NCBI GenBank assembly: GCA_021414065.1
Contig: JAIOPE010000037.1
Span: 87,960 to 151,959 of the forward strand
DNA length: 64,000 nucleotides
Direction of reading: 5' to 3'
Source of the DNA: Planctomycetota bacterium
GTDB lineage: Bacteria > Planctomycetota > JAJSAM01 > JAJVHW01
The notes beneath the pieces were generated by a model that saw only the letters and a list, made by a program, of their open reading frames with translations, did no database searches and was not told where the DNA came from. Within the stretch, counting starts at the first letter, position 1. Each line of letters opens with the position of its first letter. Made by a program: the position numbers and the translations under genes. Positions 46,153 to 56,329 of this stretch are shown here, piece by piece.

Positions 46153-47306
46153 CAAGCCCGCGCTCCCGCGATCGCCGGAGCTGCCTCGCGGCGGCTTTGC
46201 TCGCGGGAGCGCTGTCGCTCGTCCCCGGGAGCGCCTCCCCCGCCCGCGCCGCGGGCACGGTGGTGGTCCGCCGCACGTTCGTCGGTCGCGATGCCATCGG
46301 ATGGGAGATCCTCGGCGACGCGTCAGCGAACGTCCTCAGCGTCGCAACGACCGCAGAGTCGGGCGGCGCCGTCACGATCGGGATCACGGCGGGCGTCGCG
46401 ACCGCGCTCGACGGCCCGTCGTCGATCGAGCTCGGCGTCCACGAGAGTCTCCGCATCGTTCTCGGCGCCGGCGACGACGTGCTCAGCCTGGGCGACGCCG
46501 GAACGTCGGCCACGCTGCACGTTCCCGGTGCGCTCCGCATCGAGATGGGCGCCGGGAACGACCGCGTGGTCGGAGCGAACGTCACCGCCACCGACGGTCC
46601 GCTGCTCGTTGCGGGGGGAATCGGCAACGACACGATCGACCTGGCCGTGTGTTCGTCGGGCGGACGCATCCAGGCCCGCGGACTCGCCGGCAACGACACC
46701 ATCTCGCTCACATCCGCGACGGCCGCGCGCGGCGTGCTGATCGAGGGCGGCGCGGGCAACGACGCGCTCACCGCGACCGACGTGACGTCTCCGCGCGGCC
46801 TCGTCCTGGTCGGCGGCTTCGGGTTCGACACCCTTCGCCTCGCGGGAACGCTCGACGCCGGTCCGCGCCCGGTCGTCCTCGACGGGGGCACGGAGAGCGA
46901 TCAGTTCCCGTCGTCCGGCGCGCAGGTGCGCGGGCCGCTCGTCGTCCGCTGCGGCGCGGGCGACGACACGGTTTCGTTCACGGGCGTCGTCGTCACGCAG
47001 GGAGGCGCGCGTCTGCTCGGCGAAGTCGGCACGGACCGGATCACACTCGGAATCGACGTCCAGGCGGGGCCGCTCGACGTCGCGGGCGGCATCGGGGACG
47101 ACACGGTGACGTTCGCGGCGGCGCGCGCGTCGAAGGCGGTTTTCGTCGATCTGGGCATTGGCAACGACCGCCTCGTCACCGGCACGTCGGTCTGGGGTGC
47201 CGACGTGCGATTCGTCGGCGGGCCCGGCACAGACACGCTGACGCCCGGCGCGGGCGACGTCATCGACGGGAAGCTGCACACGCGAGGGTTCGAGGCGCAG
47301 AACTGA
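46149..47306 (+). CDS. Exported RTX-like/beta-solenoid repeat protein (start codon uncertain)
   Basis: Signal-like CLAAALLAGALSLVPGSASPARA; repeats GAGDDVLSLGD, GAGNDRVVG, GGIGNDTIDLA, GGAGNDALTA, GAGDDTVSF, GIGDDTVTF, GPGTDTLTPG. Confidence 0.6.
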   Translation: MTSPRSRDRRSCLAAALLAGALSLVPGSASPARAAGTVVVRRTFVGRDAIGWEILGDASANVLSVATTAESGGAVTIGITAGVATALDGPSSIELGVHESLRIVLGAGDDVLSLGDAGTSATLHVPGALRIEMGAGNDRVVGANVTATDGPLLVAGGIGNDTIDLAVCSSGGRIQARGLAGNDTISLTSATAARGVLIEGGAGNDALTATDVTSPRGLVLVGGFGFDTLRLAGTLDAGPRPVVLDGGTESDQFPSSGAQVRGPLVVRCGAGDDTVSFTGVVVTQGGARLLGEVGTDRITLGIDVQAGPLDVAGGIGDDTVTFAAARASKAVFVDLGIGNDRLVTGTSVWGADVRFVGGPGTDTLTPGAGDVIDGKLHTRGFEAQN

Positions 47307-47332
47307 CGACGTCGCAGACCGACGCGATCGGT

Positions 47333-47791
47333 TTACGAATTGCGCGGGACAAAAAACTGTCCCGCCTCGGTACTCAACCTGGCGAGGAAGGCCGCGTCCA
47401 CCGGATGCGAAAGTCGTTCAACCGCCTGCTGCGGCGGGAGCCAGATGGCCACGGGGTTGTCCGGGTCCTCGGGAGCGAGCCGGGTCTCGGTCGTGTGGAA
47501 GAGGAAGAGCACCATGCGTTTGATCACGTGGGGCTTCTGCATCGCGGTCCGCTCGTAATGCGGTAGGTCGGCGACGCGCGTGAGCGCGGTCAGGCCGGTC
47601 TCCTCGCGGATCTCGCGGAGCGCGGCGGCGAACAGATCCTCGCCTTCCTGCACTCCGCCCTTCGGGAGCGACCAGGTCACGCCCTTCTGGCTGACGACGA
47701 CAACGCACCCATCGGCGCCGACGATCACACCGCCGGCGCTGGTCGTGCGTACGATCGAAGGTCCCACGCTATCGCGGGAACGGCCGGGCAC
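47333..47791 (-). CDS. NUDIX hydrolase
   Basis: Nudix box GGVQEGEDLFAAALREIREETGL. Confidence 0.88.
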   Translation of the reverse strand: MPGRSRDSVGPSIVRTTSAGGVIVGADGCVVVVSQKGVTWSLPKGGVQEGEDLFAAALREIREETGLTALTRVADLPHYERTAMQKPHVIKRMVLFLFHTTETRLAPEDPDNPVAIWLPPQQAVERLSHPVDAAFLARLSTEAGQFFVPRNS

Positions 47792-49031
47792 GGTGACCGG
47801 TGTAGATCTGGCGCGGCCGCGCGATCTTCTGCTCCGGATCGCGGATCAGCTCGTCCCACTGCGACAGCCAACCCGGCGCGCGGCCCACGGCGAAGAGCAC
47901 GGTGAAGTACGAGGGGTCGAAGCCCATCGACTGGTAGATGAGGCCGGAGTAGAAATCGACGTTCGGGTACAGGTTGCGCTCGATGAAGTACGGCTCCGAA
48001 AGGGCGATCCGCTCGAGCTCGACCGCGATTTCGAGGAGCGGGTTCTTCCCCGTGACCTCGAAGACCTCTTTCGCGATGCGGGCGATGATCTTCGCGCGGG
48101 GGTCGTAGCTCTTGTAGACGCGGTGGCCGAAGCCCATGAGCTTCGCCTTCTTGTCCTTCACCTTCGCGAGGAACGAGGGAATGTGCTCCACGCTGCCGAT
48201 CTCGGCCAGCATCCGGAGGACCTCCTCGTTCGCGCCGCCGTGGAGCGGGCCGGAGAGAGCTGCGATCGCCGCGCCGGAGCACGAGTACGGGTCGCACTCG
48301 GAGCTTCCGACGCCACGCATCGCCGCGGTCGAGCAGTTCTGCTCGTGGTCGGCGTGGAGAGTGAGGAGCACGTCCATGGCGCGGATGAGCACGGGGTTGA
48401 CGTCGTCGCGACCGTAGATCATGCGAAGGAAGTTCTCGACGTAGCCGACGCCCGGCTTCGGCGCGATCTGCGCGTGCCCCCGGCGGTGGCGCCACGCGGC
48501 GGCGGCGAGGAGCGGCATCTGCGCGAGAATGCGGCGGATGTGCTCCGCGCGGACCTTCGCGTCGCGGACATTGCGAGAGTCGGCGCTGTATCCGCCGAGT
48601 GCCGCCATCAGCACCATGAGCACCGACATCGGGTGCGCGTCCTTCGGGAGGCCCTGGAGGACGTCGAGCAGGCCGGCCGGGAGGTGCGCGCGCGACGCGA
48701 GGTCGGACTTCCACGACGCGAGCTGCGCCGCGTCGGGCAACTCACCGTTCAGGAGGAGCCACTGCACCTCGAGGAACGACGCCTTCTCGGCGAGGTCGGC
48801 GATCGAGTACCCGCGGTACTCGAGGATGCCGCGGTCGCCGTCGATGTACGTGATCGCGCTGCGGCAGGAGGTCGTGTTCGTGAACGCGGGGTCGTGGGCG
48901 AGGAGGCCGAAGTCCTCCGGATCCGTCTGCATCTGACGCAGGTCCATCGCCTTGATCGAGCCGTCGGTGATCGGCAGGTCGTAGGTCTTGCCGGTGCGGC
49001 CGTCGGTCACGTGCAGCTTCTGGTCGGACAT
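47769..49031 (-). CDS. gltA: Citrate synthase
   Basis: GYSIADLAEKASFLEV, LHADHEQNCSTAAMRGVGSSECDPYSCSGAAIAALSGPLHGGANEEVL, GFGHRVYKSYDPRAKI. Confidence 0.95.
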   Translation of the reverse strand: MSDQKLHVTDGRTGKTYDLPITDGSIKAMDLRQMQTDPEDFGLLAHDPAFTNTTSCRSAITYIDGDRGILEYRGYSIADLAEKASFLEVQWLLLNGELPDAAQLASWKSDLASRAHLPAGLLDVLQGLPKDAHPMSVLMVLMAALGGYSADSRNVRDAKVRAEHIRRILAQMPLLAAAAWRHRRGHAQIAPKPGVGYVENFLRMIYGRDDVNPVLIRAMDVLLTLHADHEQNCSTAAMRGVGSSECDPYSCSGAAIAALSGPLHGGANEEVLRMLAEIGSVEHIPSFLAKVKDKKAKLMGFGHRVYKSYDPRAKIIARIAKEVFEVTGKNPLLEIAVELERIALSEPYFIERNLYPNVDFYSGLIYQSMGFDPSYFTVLFAVGRAPGWLSQWDELIRDPEQKIARPRQIYTGHRARPFPR

Positions 49032-49384
49032 GGAGCGTTCCCCTTGTGGGTTCTGGCCTGGTGGGGCACGCGGCGACTCGCGTGGAGCGTGCTCACCCTC
49101 GTTCCGCGTCTTGTTTCCGGCGGACCGTAGTCACAAAGTGTACAGCTCGGCGACGCGGCCGAGGAACCTTCGGTGCGCGTAGGGAACATCGACGGCTCCG
49201 ACACTTCCGCCAGCCGTTTCCGCGTGTCGCACGCCCCGGCCCACCGATCGAGCTGCCTCCCGCCGTGCGCGCGGAACCGAACGAAAAGTGGGGACGCCCT
49301 GCGCGACCGCGGTACCCTTTTCGGCTCGCGAGGGCGAGGCCCGCGCAGTACCGCAGAACACCCCCCGACGGAGGAGCTCTCCCC

Positions 49385-49708
49385 ATGGCGTACGTGATCA
49401 TCGGCAAGTGCCTCGGCGAGCGCTACGGCGCGTGTGTGGACGTCTGCCCGGTCGAAGCGATGCACTTCGGCGACCACGAGGGTCAGCCGATGATGGTCAT
49501 CAATCCGGACACGTGCATCGACTGCGGCGCCTGCCTCCCGGAGTGCCCGATCGCCGCGATCGTGGACTCGGTCGACCAGGCTCCCGAGTGGGCCGAGTAC
49601 AACAAGGCCGCGGCCGCGATGTGGCCGAACGCCACCCAGCAGAAGGACGGCTGGGAGCACCGCGACGCGTCCGAGCCGCCGCACAACCCCGACAACGCCA
49701 AGTCGTAG
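49385..49708 (+). CDS. FdxA-like ferredoxin
   Basis: MAYVIIGKCLGERYGACVDVCPVEAMHF...DTCIDCGACLPECPIAAIV. Confidence 0.9.
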   Translation: MAYVIIGKCLGERYGACVDVCPVEAMHFGDHEGQPMMVINPDTCIDCGACLPECPIAAIVDSVDQAPEWAEYNKAAAAMWPNATQQKDGWEHRDASEPPHNPDNAKS

Positions 49709-49734
49709 CCGCCGCGTCCCCCAGGGGACACCGC

Positions 49735-49764
49735 GAGCCCGCTGCGCACCCGCGCGGCGGGCTC
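49735..49764 (+). terminator. Hairpin terminator downstream of the ferredoxin gene
   Basis: gagcccgc (49735-49742) / gcgggctc (49757-49764), then gttcg. Confidence 0.5.
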
Positions 49765-49794
49765 GTTCGATTCCCGTCGCGGGAGCGTTCGCGG

Positions 49795-49912
49795 GTCGTG
49801 CCTACGTCGTCGGGAACGTCGCCACGAGCGCCGTGTCGCGAACTCCTCGGTCCGGCCCGGCCGCTGGGAAGCGTTCGCACCTCGTGCCTACCTCGCCGGG
49901 AACGCGCGACCG
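49795..49912 (+). repeat. Dispersed intergenic repeat, copy 2 plus a partial tandem unit
   Basis: gtcgtgcctacgtcgtcgggaacgtcgccacgagcg...tcctcggtccggcccggccgct matches the reverse complement of 6021-6093; motif repeats as ctcgtgcctacctcgccgggaacg near 49881. Confidence 0.75.
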
Positions 49913-49944
49913 AGTTCTGCGTCCAACAGTGTGAGGAGACCCCC

Positions 49945-51621
49945 ATGCACCCGACCCACCGCGTTTCTCGAATCCCCTTCGCGCTGACCGCTGCCGCCCT
50001 CGCCGGGGCCGTGTTCGCCGCCTCCCCCGCCCGCGCCGACACCGTCGCCGAGTCCCGGATCACCGGCGTGACGGTGTACGAGGACCGCGCGATCGTCGAG
50101 CGCACGGCCACGGTCACCGTCGGCAGCGGCACGACCCGCATCGTCCTGCCGGGGTTCCCGTCGGGCTTCGATCCCAACTCGCTGCGCGCCCGCTCCGGCC
50201 AGGTCCGCGTGATGGGCGTGGACACGGAACGCGTCCACCTCGCGAAGGAGTCGCTCCCCGACGCAGACGCCGCGCGCAAGGCCTGGGACGCCGCCAAGCG
50301 CGCCGTCCTCATCGCCACGATGGACGCCGACGACGCCAAGGACGCATGGGACCGCCTGAAGTCGATCCGCGCCGCCGCCGCTGCGAAGGGCGCCGAGGCG
50401 CTCGCTGGCCACTCGACCGATGTGAAGGCGATCGACGCCATGCTCGACCTCGTGGACGAGAAGGGCCGCGCCTCCCGGCGCCGGATCGTCGAGACGCAGA
50501 CCGCCGTCGAGACCGCGACGTCCGCCGAGGACGCCGCCCGCCGCACGTTCGAGGACTACGCCGCCTCGGCCCAGCGTGAGGAGACCCGCGTCGTCGTCAC
50601 CGTCACCGCGCAGGAAGCCGGCCAGGCCACGCTCGCGGTGAAGTACATGGTCGGCAACGCGCGGTGGGAGCCCGTCTACGACGTCCGCGTCTCCGACGAC
50701 TTCTCCGCAACGTCGCTCGAGATGACCGCGGTCGTCTCGCAGCAGACCGGCGAGGACTGGAGCGGCGTCCCGCTGGAGGTGACGACTGCCCAGCCCGCCG
50801 CCGGCGCGTCGCCGCCCGAGCCGAACCCGTGGATCGTCGACTTGCAGTCGAACGAACCGCGCGGCGCCGAACGCGAGATGGCCCGCCGCGCCGTGCCGGC
50901 CGCGCCTGCGCTGAAGGTCCTCTACGACTCGAAGGACAAGGACGACGCGGGCTTCATCGCGCCCGTCCGCCGATCCGGCGTGGTCGTCGCGTTCTCCGCG
51001 CCGCTCCCCGCGAACGTGAAGAGCGACGGTCAGGCGTCGCGCGTGGCCCTCGGCCGCTTCGACCTCCCGCCGGACGTCCGCTGGACGGCCTTCCCGAAGG
51101 CGACCGACAAGGTCTACGTCACAACCAAGCTGAAGAACACCACGGGCCAGGCGCTCCCCGGAGGCAACGCACGCGTGTTCGTCGGCCCGGACTTCGTCGG
51201 TCCCATGTCGGTCGCCGACTGGGGCATGGACAAGGAGATCGACGTCGGTCTCGGCGTGGACCGCGAGGTCGAGGTCACGCGCGAGTCGTTGAAGAACGAG
51301 CGCTCCACCGAAGGCGTGTTCAGCAAAGACACTGTGTTCGAGCGCGAGTACCGCATCACCTTCAAGAACCACCGCGATCGCGCGATCGACGTGCGCCTTC
51401 TCGATCAGGTCCCCGTCTCTCAGGACGAGGAGTTGAAGGTCGAGACGACCACCATGTCCACCCCGCCCGCGAAGCTCCCCGACCGCGACGCCGAGACCAA
51501 CCGCGCCCGCGGCGTGATCGAGTGGCGCTTCAACGTCGCCGCCAAGCAGGAGTTCGACCTCCGCTTCGGCTTCCGCGTGAACCACCCGAAGGGCCGCGTG
51601 ATCATCGGCTACGACGAGTGA
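49945..51621 (+). CDS. DUF4139/DUF4140 (mucoidy inhibitor MuiA-like) exported protein
   Basis: ITGVTVYEDRAIVERTATVTVGSGTTRIVLPGFPSGFDPNSLRARS; VKYMVGNARWEPVYDVRVS; SQQTGEDWSGVPLEVTTAQPA; GVIEWRFNVAAKQEFDLRFGFRVNHPKG. Confidence 0.85.
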   Translation: MHPTHRVSRIPFALTAAALAGAVFAASPARADTVAESRITGVTVYEDRAIVERTATVTVGSGTTRIVLPGFPSGFDPNSLRARSGQVRVMGVDTERVHLAKESLPDADAARKAWDAAKRAVLIATMDADDAKDAWDRLKSIRAAAAAKGAEALAGHSTDVKAIDAMLDLVDEKGRASRRRIVETQTAVETATSAEDAARRTFEDYAASAQREETRVVVTVTAQEAGQATLAVKYMVGNARWEPVYDVRVSDDFSATSLEMTAVVSQQTGEDWSGVPLEVTTAQPAAGASPPEPNPWIVDLQSNEPRGAEREMARRAVPAAPALKVLYDSKDKDDAGFIAPVRRSGVVVAFSAPLPANVKSDGQASRVALGRFDLPPDVRWTAFPKATDKVYVTTKLKNTTGQALPGGNARVFVGPDFVGPMSVADWGMDKEIDVGLGVDREVEVTRESLKNERSTEGVFSKDTVFEREYRITFKNHRDRAIDVRLLDQVPVSQDEELKVETTTMSTPPAKLPDRDAETNRARGVIEWRFNVAAKQEFDLRFGFRVNHPKGRVIIGYDE

Positions 51622-51854
51622 GGGGCCGGGCGCGGCGTCCGCTTGGCGCCGGCAATTGGGCCAATCCAAAGACCCCAGGGGACTGGGCTAAGCTGAGCAG
51701 TTGAGCTGCGACCACCCCTCGGATTCCCAGAGAAGTGCTGGCGCAACTGCTCAGGTTTGCCCTGTCCCCGCGCCCTCGCCCGCGACGTTCGCGGGACCGT
51801 GCCCGCGCGACTCCCGGGGCCGGGGCCGCCGCTGATCCGGGGTACACTCCTGGC

Positions 51855-53279
51855 ATGACGCGCCTACTCGTCGCGTGGGGTCTCCTGCTGCTCGCGGCTG
51901 CGACGGCGTTCGCGGACGGCGGCGTCTTCCCGTCCGCACCGAAGGTGCAGCAGGCAGCACTCGCCGATGTGCGCACGCCGGACCAGCGTGCAGCGCTCGC
52001 CTGGGACGCGGCCGCCGGCATTGAGACGCTCGTCATCGAGACCACCGTGCGCGGCGAGGGCACCGACTTCGCCTGGATCCTCCCGCTCCCCGCCGCGCCG
52101 ACGATCGAGACGTCCGCTCGGGACCTGTTCCCCGTCCTCCGGGACCACTCCCCCATCGACGTGTGGACGGACGTCACGCCCCACTGGCTCGGCCTGCTTG
52201 CTCTCGCAGCAGCGGTGCTCCTTGTGCCCCTCGCGCCGAGCCGTGGTGCCGCTCTCGTCGTCCTCGGTGTCGCCTCGCTCTTGATGCTCACGCTGCTCGC
52301 GATTGGGGGATTCGGTCCCGGGAGCGACGGACTCTCCATGACATACGGCGACGGGGCAGGCCTATCGCTCTCGCTGCCCGAGCCGAAGCGGACGACGGTC
52401 CGCGTCCTCGACCGCCGGACGGTGGGCGCCTTCGACGCCGCCGTCGTGACGGCGCAGGAGCCCGCGGATCTGCGGCACTGGCTCGACGAGAACGGCTACG
52501 TCGCACCGGCGTCGATCGACCCCGTCGTGGCGGAGTACGTCCGCGAGGGCTGGGTCTTCGTCGCGACGAAGCTCCGCGCCGACGCCACGGCGGAGGACGT
52601 CCGCAACGTGGCGCCGCTCTCGTTCCGCTTCCCGGCGAAGGAGCCCGTCTACCCGATGCGGCTGACCGGCGCGGTGAACCCGTCGCTCGAACTGGAGATG
52701 TACGTCTTCGGCGACCGTGGAGTGGAGGCGGACGGCCTTGAGGTCACGCACAGCACCGAGTTCGACCTGTGGGGGCCCGATGCTCCAGTCGCGCGCTGGA
52801 CGAGCCACTCGGAGGTCGTCCGGCTCGCCGGAGAGGCGAAGGGCGTCACGCGACTCGTGGGCTCCTTCGATGCCGGGGCCATGTCGCGAGACATCGCGTT
52901 TCGGTGGACCGACTTCACCGACGTCCGTCCGTTCCGCTTCACGTCGGCGTCCGCGTGGACGCTCGCGCTCGACGCCGCAGCGGCGATCCTGTTCGCTGGA
53001 GCGATCGCCGTCGCGCGCCGCACCACGGTGAGGTGGAGTTCCGGTCGGTTCCGCGCGCCCGTTGTTGGCCTGGAGGTTGGCCGTGAGGTTGGCCGTGACA
53101 CTGCCACGGCGGCGCAGTTCCGCGTCGCGATCCGGTTCGTCGCCGCAGCAGCGCTCGCCGGAGGCGCGATTCGCATGTCGCTACCCACCATCGACTACGC
53201 GCCGCCCCACACCGACGAGGAGCCGGTGGATATCCTGCCGTGGCAGCCCGATCCGGACGACGACGCCCGGGATCGCTGA
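51855..53279 (+). CDS. DUF2330-like exported membrane protein
   Basis: Signal peptide then DGGVFPSAPKVQQAALADVRTPDQRAALAW..ETLVIETTVRGEGTDFAWILPLPAAPTIE; TM segments. Confidence 0.7.
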   Translation: MTRLLVAWGLLLLAAATAFADGGVFPSAPKVQQAALADVRTPDQRAALAWDAAAGIETLVIETTVRGEGTDFAWILPLPAAPTIETSARDLFPVLRDHSPIDVWTDVTPHWLGLLALAAAVLLVPLAPSRGAALVVLGVASLLMLTLLAIGGFGPGSDGLSMTYGDGAGLSLSLPEPKRTTVRVLDRRTVGAFDAAVVTAQEPADLRHWLDENGYVAPASIDPVVAEYVREGWVFVATKLRADATAEDVRNVAPLSFRFPAKEPVYPMRLTGAVNPSLELEMYVFGDRGVEADGLEVTHSTEFDLWGPDAPVARWTSHSEVVRLAGEAKGVTRLVGSFDAGAMSRDIAFRWTDFTDVRPFRFTSASAWTLALDAAAAILFAGAIAVARRTTVRWSSGRFRAPVVGLEVGREVGRDTATAAQFRVAIRFVAAAALAGGAIRMSLPTIDYAPPHTDEEPVDILPWQPDPDDDARDR

Positions 53280-53365
53280 CCCATGCTCGACGCCGACGCC
53301 GGCAGGACGCAGCGCCACGCGGGGGACACGCGCCCGTAGCATCGGCGCTTCCACGGAGGTGACGG

Positions 53366-54841
53366 ATGCGGCGACCTGCGATCTGGACGGCGGCTGTGGT
53401 GCTGCTCGCGGCGACGAGCGGCACGGCGACGGCGATGTTTCTGCGGTACCCGGAAGCGCCCGTGACGCGCCTCATCGCGAACGTCGCGAAAGCCCTGGAG
53501 AAGACCCCCGACGACCCGCACCTTCTCTACCTGAAGGGCCGCACGCACGCGATCGCCTACGCGCAGGGCGAGACAGCCGACGGTCACTATGAGAAGGCCT
53601 CCAGTCACGGTCGGACGGCCGAGCCGGATCTGCCCGTGTTCGGGACGCGCGACTACGACCTGCTGAAGTTCAACGGCGAGGCCGGCGAGACACGGCTCGG
53701 GCACCTGCGTGACGGCATCCGCTGCCTGCGTCGCGCGTCGGAGCTCTCGAAGGCGCCGGTGAAGGCCACGTCGGACGTCGATGACCGGCCGCTCCTCTTC
53801 CTCGGGCTCGCGTGGCTCCTCGACGATGGGAGCCGCTTCGCGCCGCGGCTCGGACACCCCGAGGGCACCGAACCGAAGGACGCTCTCCCGGAGGCGGAGC
53901 GCGCCGAGATCGACGCGCGCATCGCGAAGCTCGGTGCGGAGAAGGAGGACGAACGGAGGGCGGCGCACGACGCGCTGCGCCGGTCGCTCCCCCGGTGCTG
54001 GTCACGGCTGATCGCGCAGAAGGACGCGAAAGACGAAAGGGTGCGGCAGGCCGTGGGCGCGCTCCTCGCTCGTTGGTGGCAGGACCAGGCGGTCGCGGCG
54101 TACCGCAGGGCGCTGGCCCTGACGCGCGCGGAGGACGCGATGTTCGCAGACATCTGGGACACGTACACGATCTCGCGCGAGGCCGGGAATGCCATCCTGC
54201 GTCTGCTCGATGACAAGGACGACTCCAAGGCTGCGGCGAAGGAGCGAGCCGACATTGAGGAGCATCTGAAGACCCTCGACAAGCGCGAAATGGCGATCAC
54301 GCCGGTCATCTTCCCGATCACACACCCCGCGCCTCTCGCCGACCTGCTCCCGGCGGGCCGCACCACGCGCTTCGACGTTGCGGGCGACGGGATCGACCGC
54401 ACGTGGCCGTGGCCGTCCGCCGACGCCGGGTTCCTGGTGTGGGCGCCGGACCTGACGAAGCCGATCACGTCGGGCCGCCAACTGTTCGGCGCGCGCACCT
54501 GGTGGATCTTCTGGCGCGACGGCTACGAGCCGCTGTCGATGCTCGACGACGACGCCGACGGCCGCCTCTCCGGCGCGGAACTCGACGGCATCGGCGTGTG
54601 GCGCGACCTGGACGGCAACGGCACGAGCGACGCTGGAGAGGTCGTGTCCGCCGCGGCGCACGGCATCGCCTGGATCGCCGTCCGCGCCACGCGCACCGAA
54701 GACGGCGTCCCCGCCGCCGACCGCGGCATCGGCCTCACCGACGGCACGACCCGCCCGACCTACGACTGGACCCCGCACCCGATCGCGCACGCCGACGACG
54801 CGACGTCGATGACGTTCCACATGGACGCCGTCGATCGGTAG
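53366..54841 (+). CDS. Hypothetical exported protein with EF-hand-like C-terminal segment
   Basis: DDDADGRLSGAELDGIGVWRDLDGNGTSDAGEV; signal/TM N-terminus. Confidence 0.65.
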   Translation: MRRPAIWTAAVVLLAATSGTATAMFLRYPEAPVTRLIANVAKALEKTPDDPHLLYLKGRTHAIAYAQGETADGHYEKASSHGRTAEPDLPVFGTRDYDLLKFNGEAGETRLGHLRDGIRCLRRASELSKAPVKATSDVDDRPLLFLGLAWLLDDGSRFAPRLGHPEGTEPKDALPEAERAEIDARIAKLGAEKEDERRAAHDALRRSLPRCWSRLIAQKDAKDERVRQAVGALLARWWQDQAVAAYRRALALTRAEDAMFADIWDTYTISREAGNAILRLLDDKDDSKAAAKERADIEEHLKTLDKREMAITPVIFPITHPAPLADLLPAGRTTRFDVAGDGIDRTWPWPSADAGFLVWAPDLTKPITSGRQLFGARTWWIFWRDGYEPLSMLDDDADGRLSGAELDGIGVWRDLDGNGTSDAGEVVSAAAHGIAWIAVRATRTEDGVPAADRGIGLTDGTTRPTYDWTPHPIAHADDATSMTFHMDAVDR

Positions 54842-54942
54842 CACCATGTGACGTCCATCTCGATGCGCCGCCCTCACCCCACGCGCCGTCGGGGGTTCGT
54901 TGCCGCGCGGCTCGCCGCGCGTTGTAGTTGCCCGGCAACGCC

Positions 54943-55377
54943 ATGACGAACCAGCACCCCGCCGCACCCCCCGCCCCCGACCTCGAGACCTTCGAGAACC
55001 CTGCCCCGCACCGCGACTACGAGATCGAGATCGTCCAGCCCGAGTTCACTTCGGTCTGTCCGAAGACGGGGCAGCCGGACTTCGGGACGATCCGGATCGT
55101 GTACGTGCCGGAGCGGACGTGCGTCGAATTGAAGAGCCTGAAACTCTGGCTCCAGACGTATCGCAACCGCGGGATCTTCTACGAGTCGGCCACGAACGAG
55201 ATCCTCGACACGCTCGTCGCCGCGGTGCTGCCGCGGCGGATGGTCGTCTCGGGTGAGTTCACGGCGCGGGGCGGCGTGCTGACGACCGTGCGCTGCCGCT
55301 ACGAGGCGGGCGTGGATGCCGCGCCGGCCGGTGCGCCGAAGCGGTCTCCGAAGAAGCGCGCCCGCAACGCGAAGTGA
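54943..55377 (+). CDS. queF: preQ1 synthase QueF (unimodular, YkvM type)
   Basis: [48 protein letters not shown]. Confidence 0.92.
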   Translation: MTNQHPAAPPAPDLETFENPAPHRDYEIEIVQPEFTSVCPKTGQPDFGTIRIVYVPERTCVELKSLKLWLQTYRNRGIFYESATNEILDTLVAAVLPRRMVVSGEFTARGGVLTTVRCRYEAGVDAAPAGAPKRSPKKRARNAK

Positions 55378-56312
55378 CGCGGAGCCGCCTCGCTCCGAGC
55401 CCCACCGGCGCGCTCCATCTCGGCAACGCGCGCACCTTCCTCCTCACCTGGCTGCACGTCCGCGCCGTCAGCGGCACGCTTCTGCTCCGGATCGACGACC
55501 TCGACGGTCCGCGCGTGAAAACGGGCGCCGCGGTGCAGGCGCTGGACGACCTGCGTCGGCTCGGCCTCGACTGGGACGAAGCGCCGGGCGTGCTCGTACA
55601 GAGCGAGCGGGCGGCGGTGTACGACGCCGCGGCGCAGCGACTCGTCGATTCCGGACTGGCGTATCCGTGCGTGTGTACGCGGACCGAAGTCGAGTCGGCC
55701 GCGAGCGCGCCGCACGGCGCCGAAGGCCCGCGGTATCCCGGAACGTGTCGCGGCCGATGGTCGTCGCTCGACGACGCGAAGCGCGACACCGCCCGCCCTG
55801 CCGCGCTGCGGTTCGCGACCACGCCCGGCGCGGTCCCCTTCGACGACGCGCTCTTCGGCGCGCAGGCGTTCGACCCCGCCGCCGAGACGGGCGACTTCGT
55901 GATCCGGAAGTCGAACGGGACCGCCGCGTACCAACTCGCGACGGTCGTGGACGACGCAGCGTCGGGCGTGGACCTCGTCATCCGCGGCGCGGACCTGCTG
56001 CCGAGTACGTCGCGGCAGATCCTGCTCCAGCGCGCGCTCGGGCTCCCGACGCCGGCGCACCTGCACCTTCCGCTCGTCGTCGGACCCGACGGACGCCGCC
56101 TCGCCAAGCGTCACGGCGACACGTCGATCCGCACGCTCCTCGCCTCGGGATGGACGCCTGACGCACTCGTCGGATGGCTCGCGTGGTCGGCGGGACTCGC
56201 GGAGCCGGGGGCGCGCATCCAGCCGCGTGACCTGATCCCGCGGTACAATCCTGCCAACTTGTCGCGCGACGCCGTCGTCGTGGATGCGTCGGCGCTCGGG
56301 CCGCGCGGTTAG
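55374..56312 (+). CDS. gluQ: Glutamyl-Q tRNA(Asp) synthetase
   Basis: [52 protein letters not shown] zinc motif, [15 protein letters not shown] start overlapping queF. Confidence 0.92.
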   Translation: MTRSRLAPSPTGALHLGNARTFLLTWLHVRAVSGTLLLRIDDLDGPRVKTGAAVQALDDLRRLGLDWDEAPGVLVQSERAAVYDAAAQRLVDSGLAYPCVCTRTEVESAASAPHGAEGPRYPGTCRGRWSSLDDAKRDTARPAALRFATTPGAVPFDDALFGAQAFDPAAETGDFVIRKSNGTAAYQLATVVDDAASGVDLVIRGADLLPSTSRQILLQRALGLPTPAHLHLPLVVGPDGRRLAKRHGDTSIRTLLASGWTPDALVGWLAWSAGLAEPGARIQPRDLIPRYNPANLSRDAVVVDASALGPRG

Positions 56313-56329
56313 GATCTCTCGCCCCACCC

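Noticed and set aside
49760-49790. gttcgattcccg T-arm-like string suggesting a tRNA
   Set aside because: No matching acceptor, anticodon or D arm around it; lies between a terminator hairpin and a dispersed repeat
54842-54942. Possible preQ1 riboswitch upstream of queF
   Set aside because: GC-rich hairpin present (cgcgcgg-ctcg-ccgcgcg) but no A-rich tail or preQ1 class signatures visible
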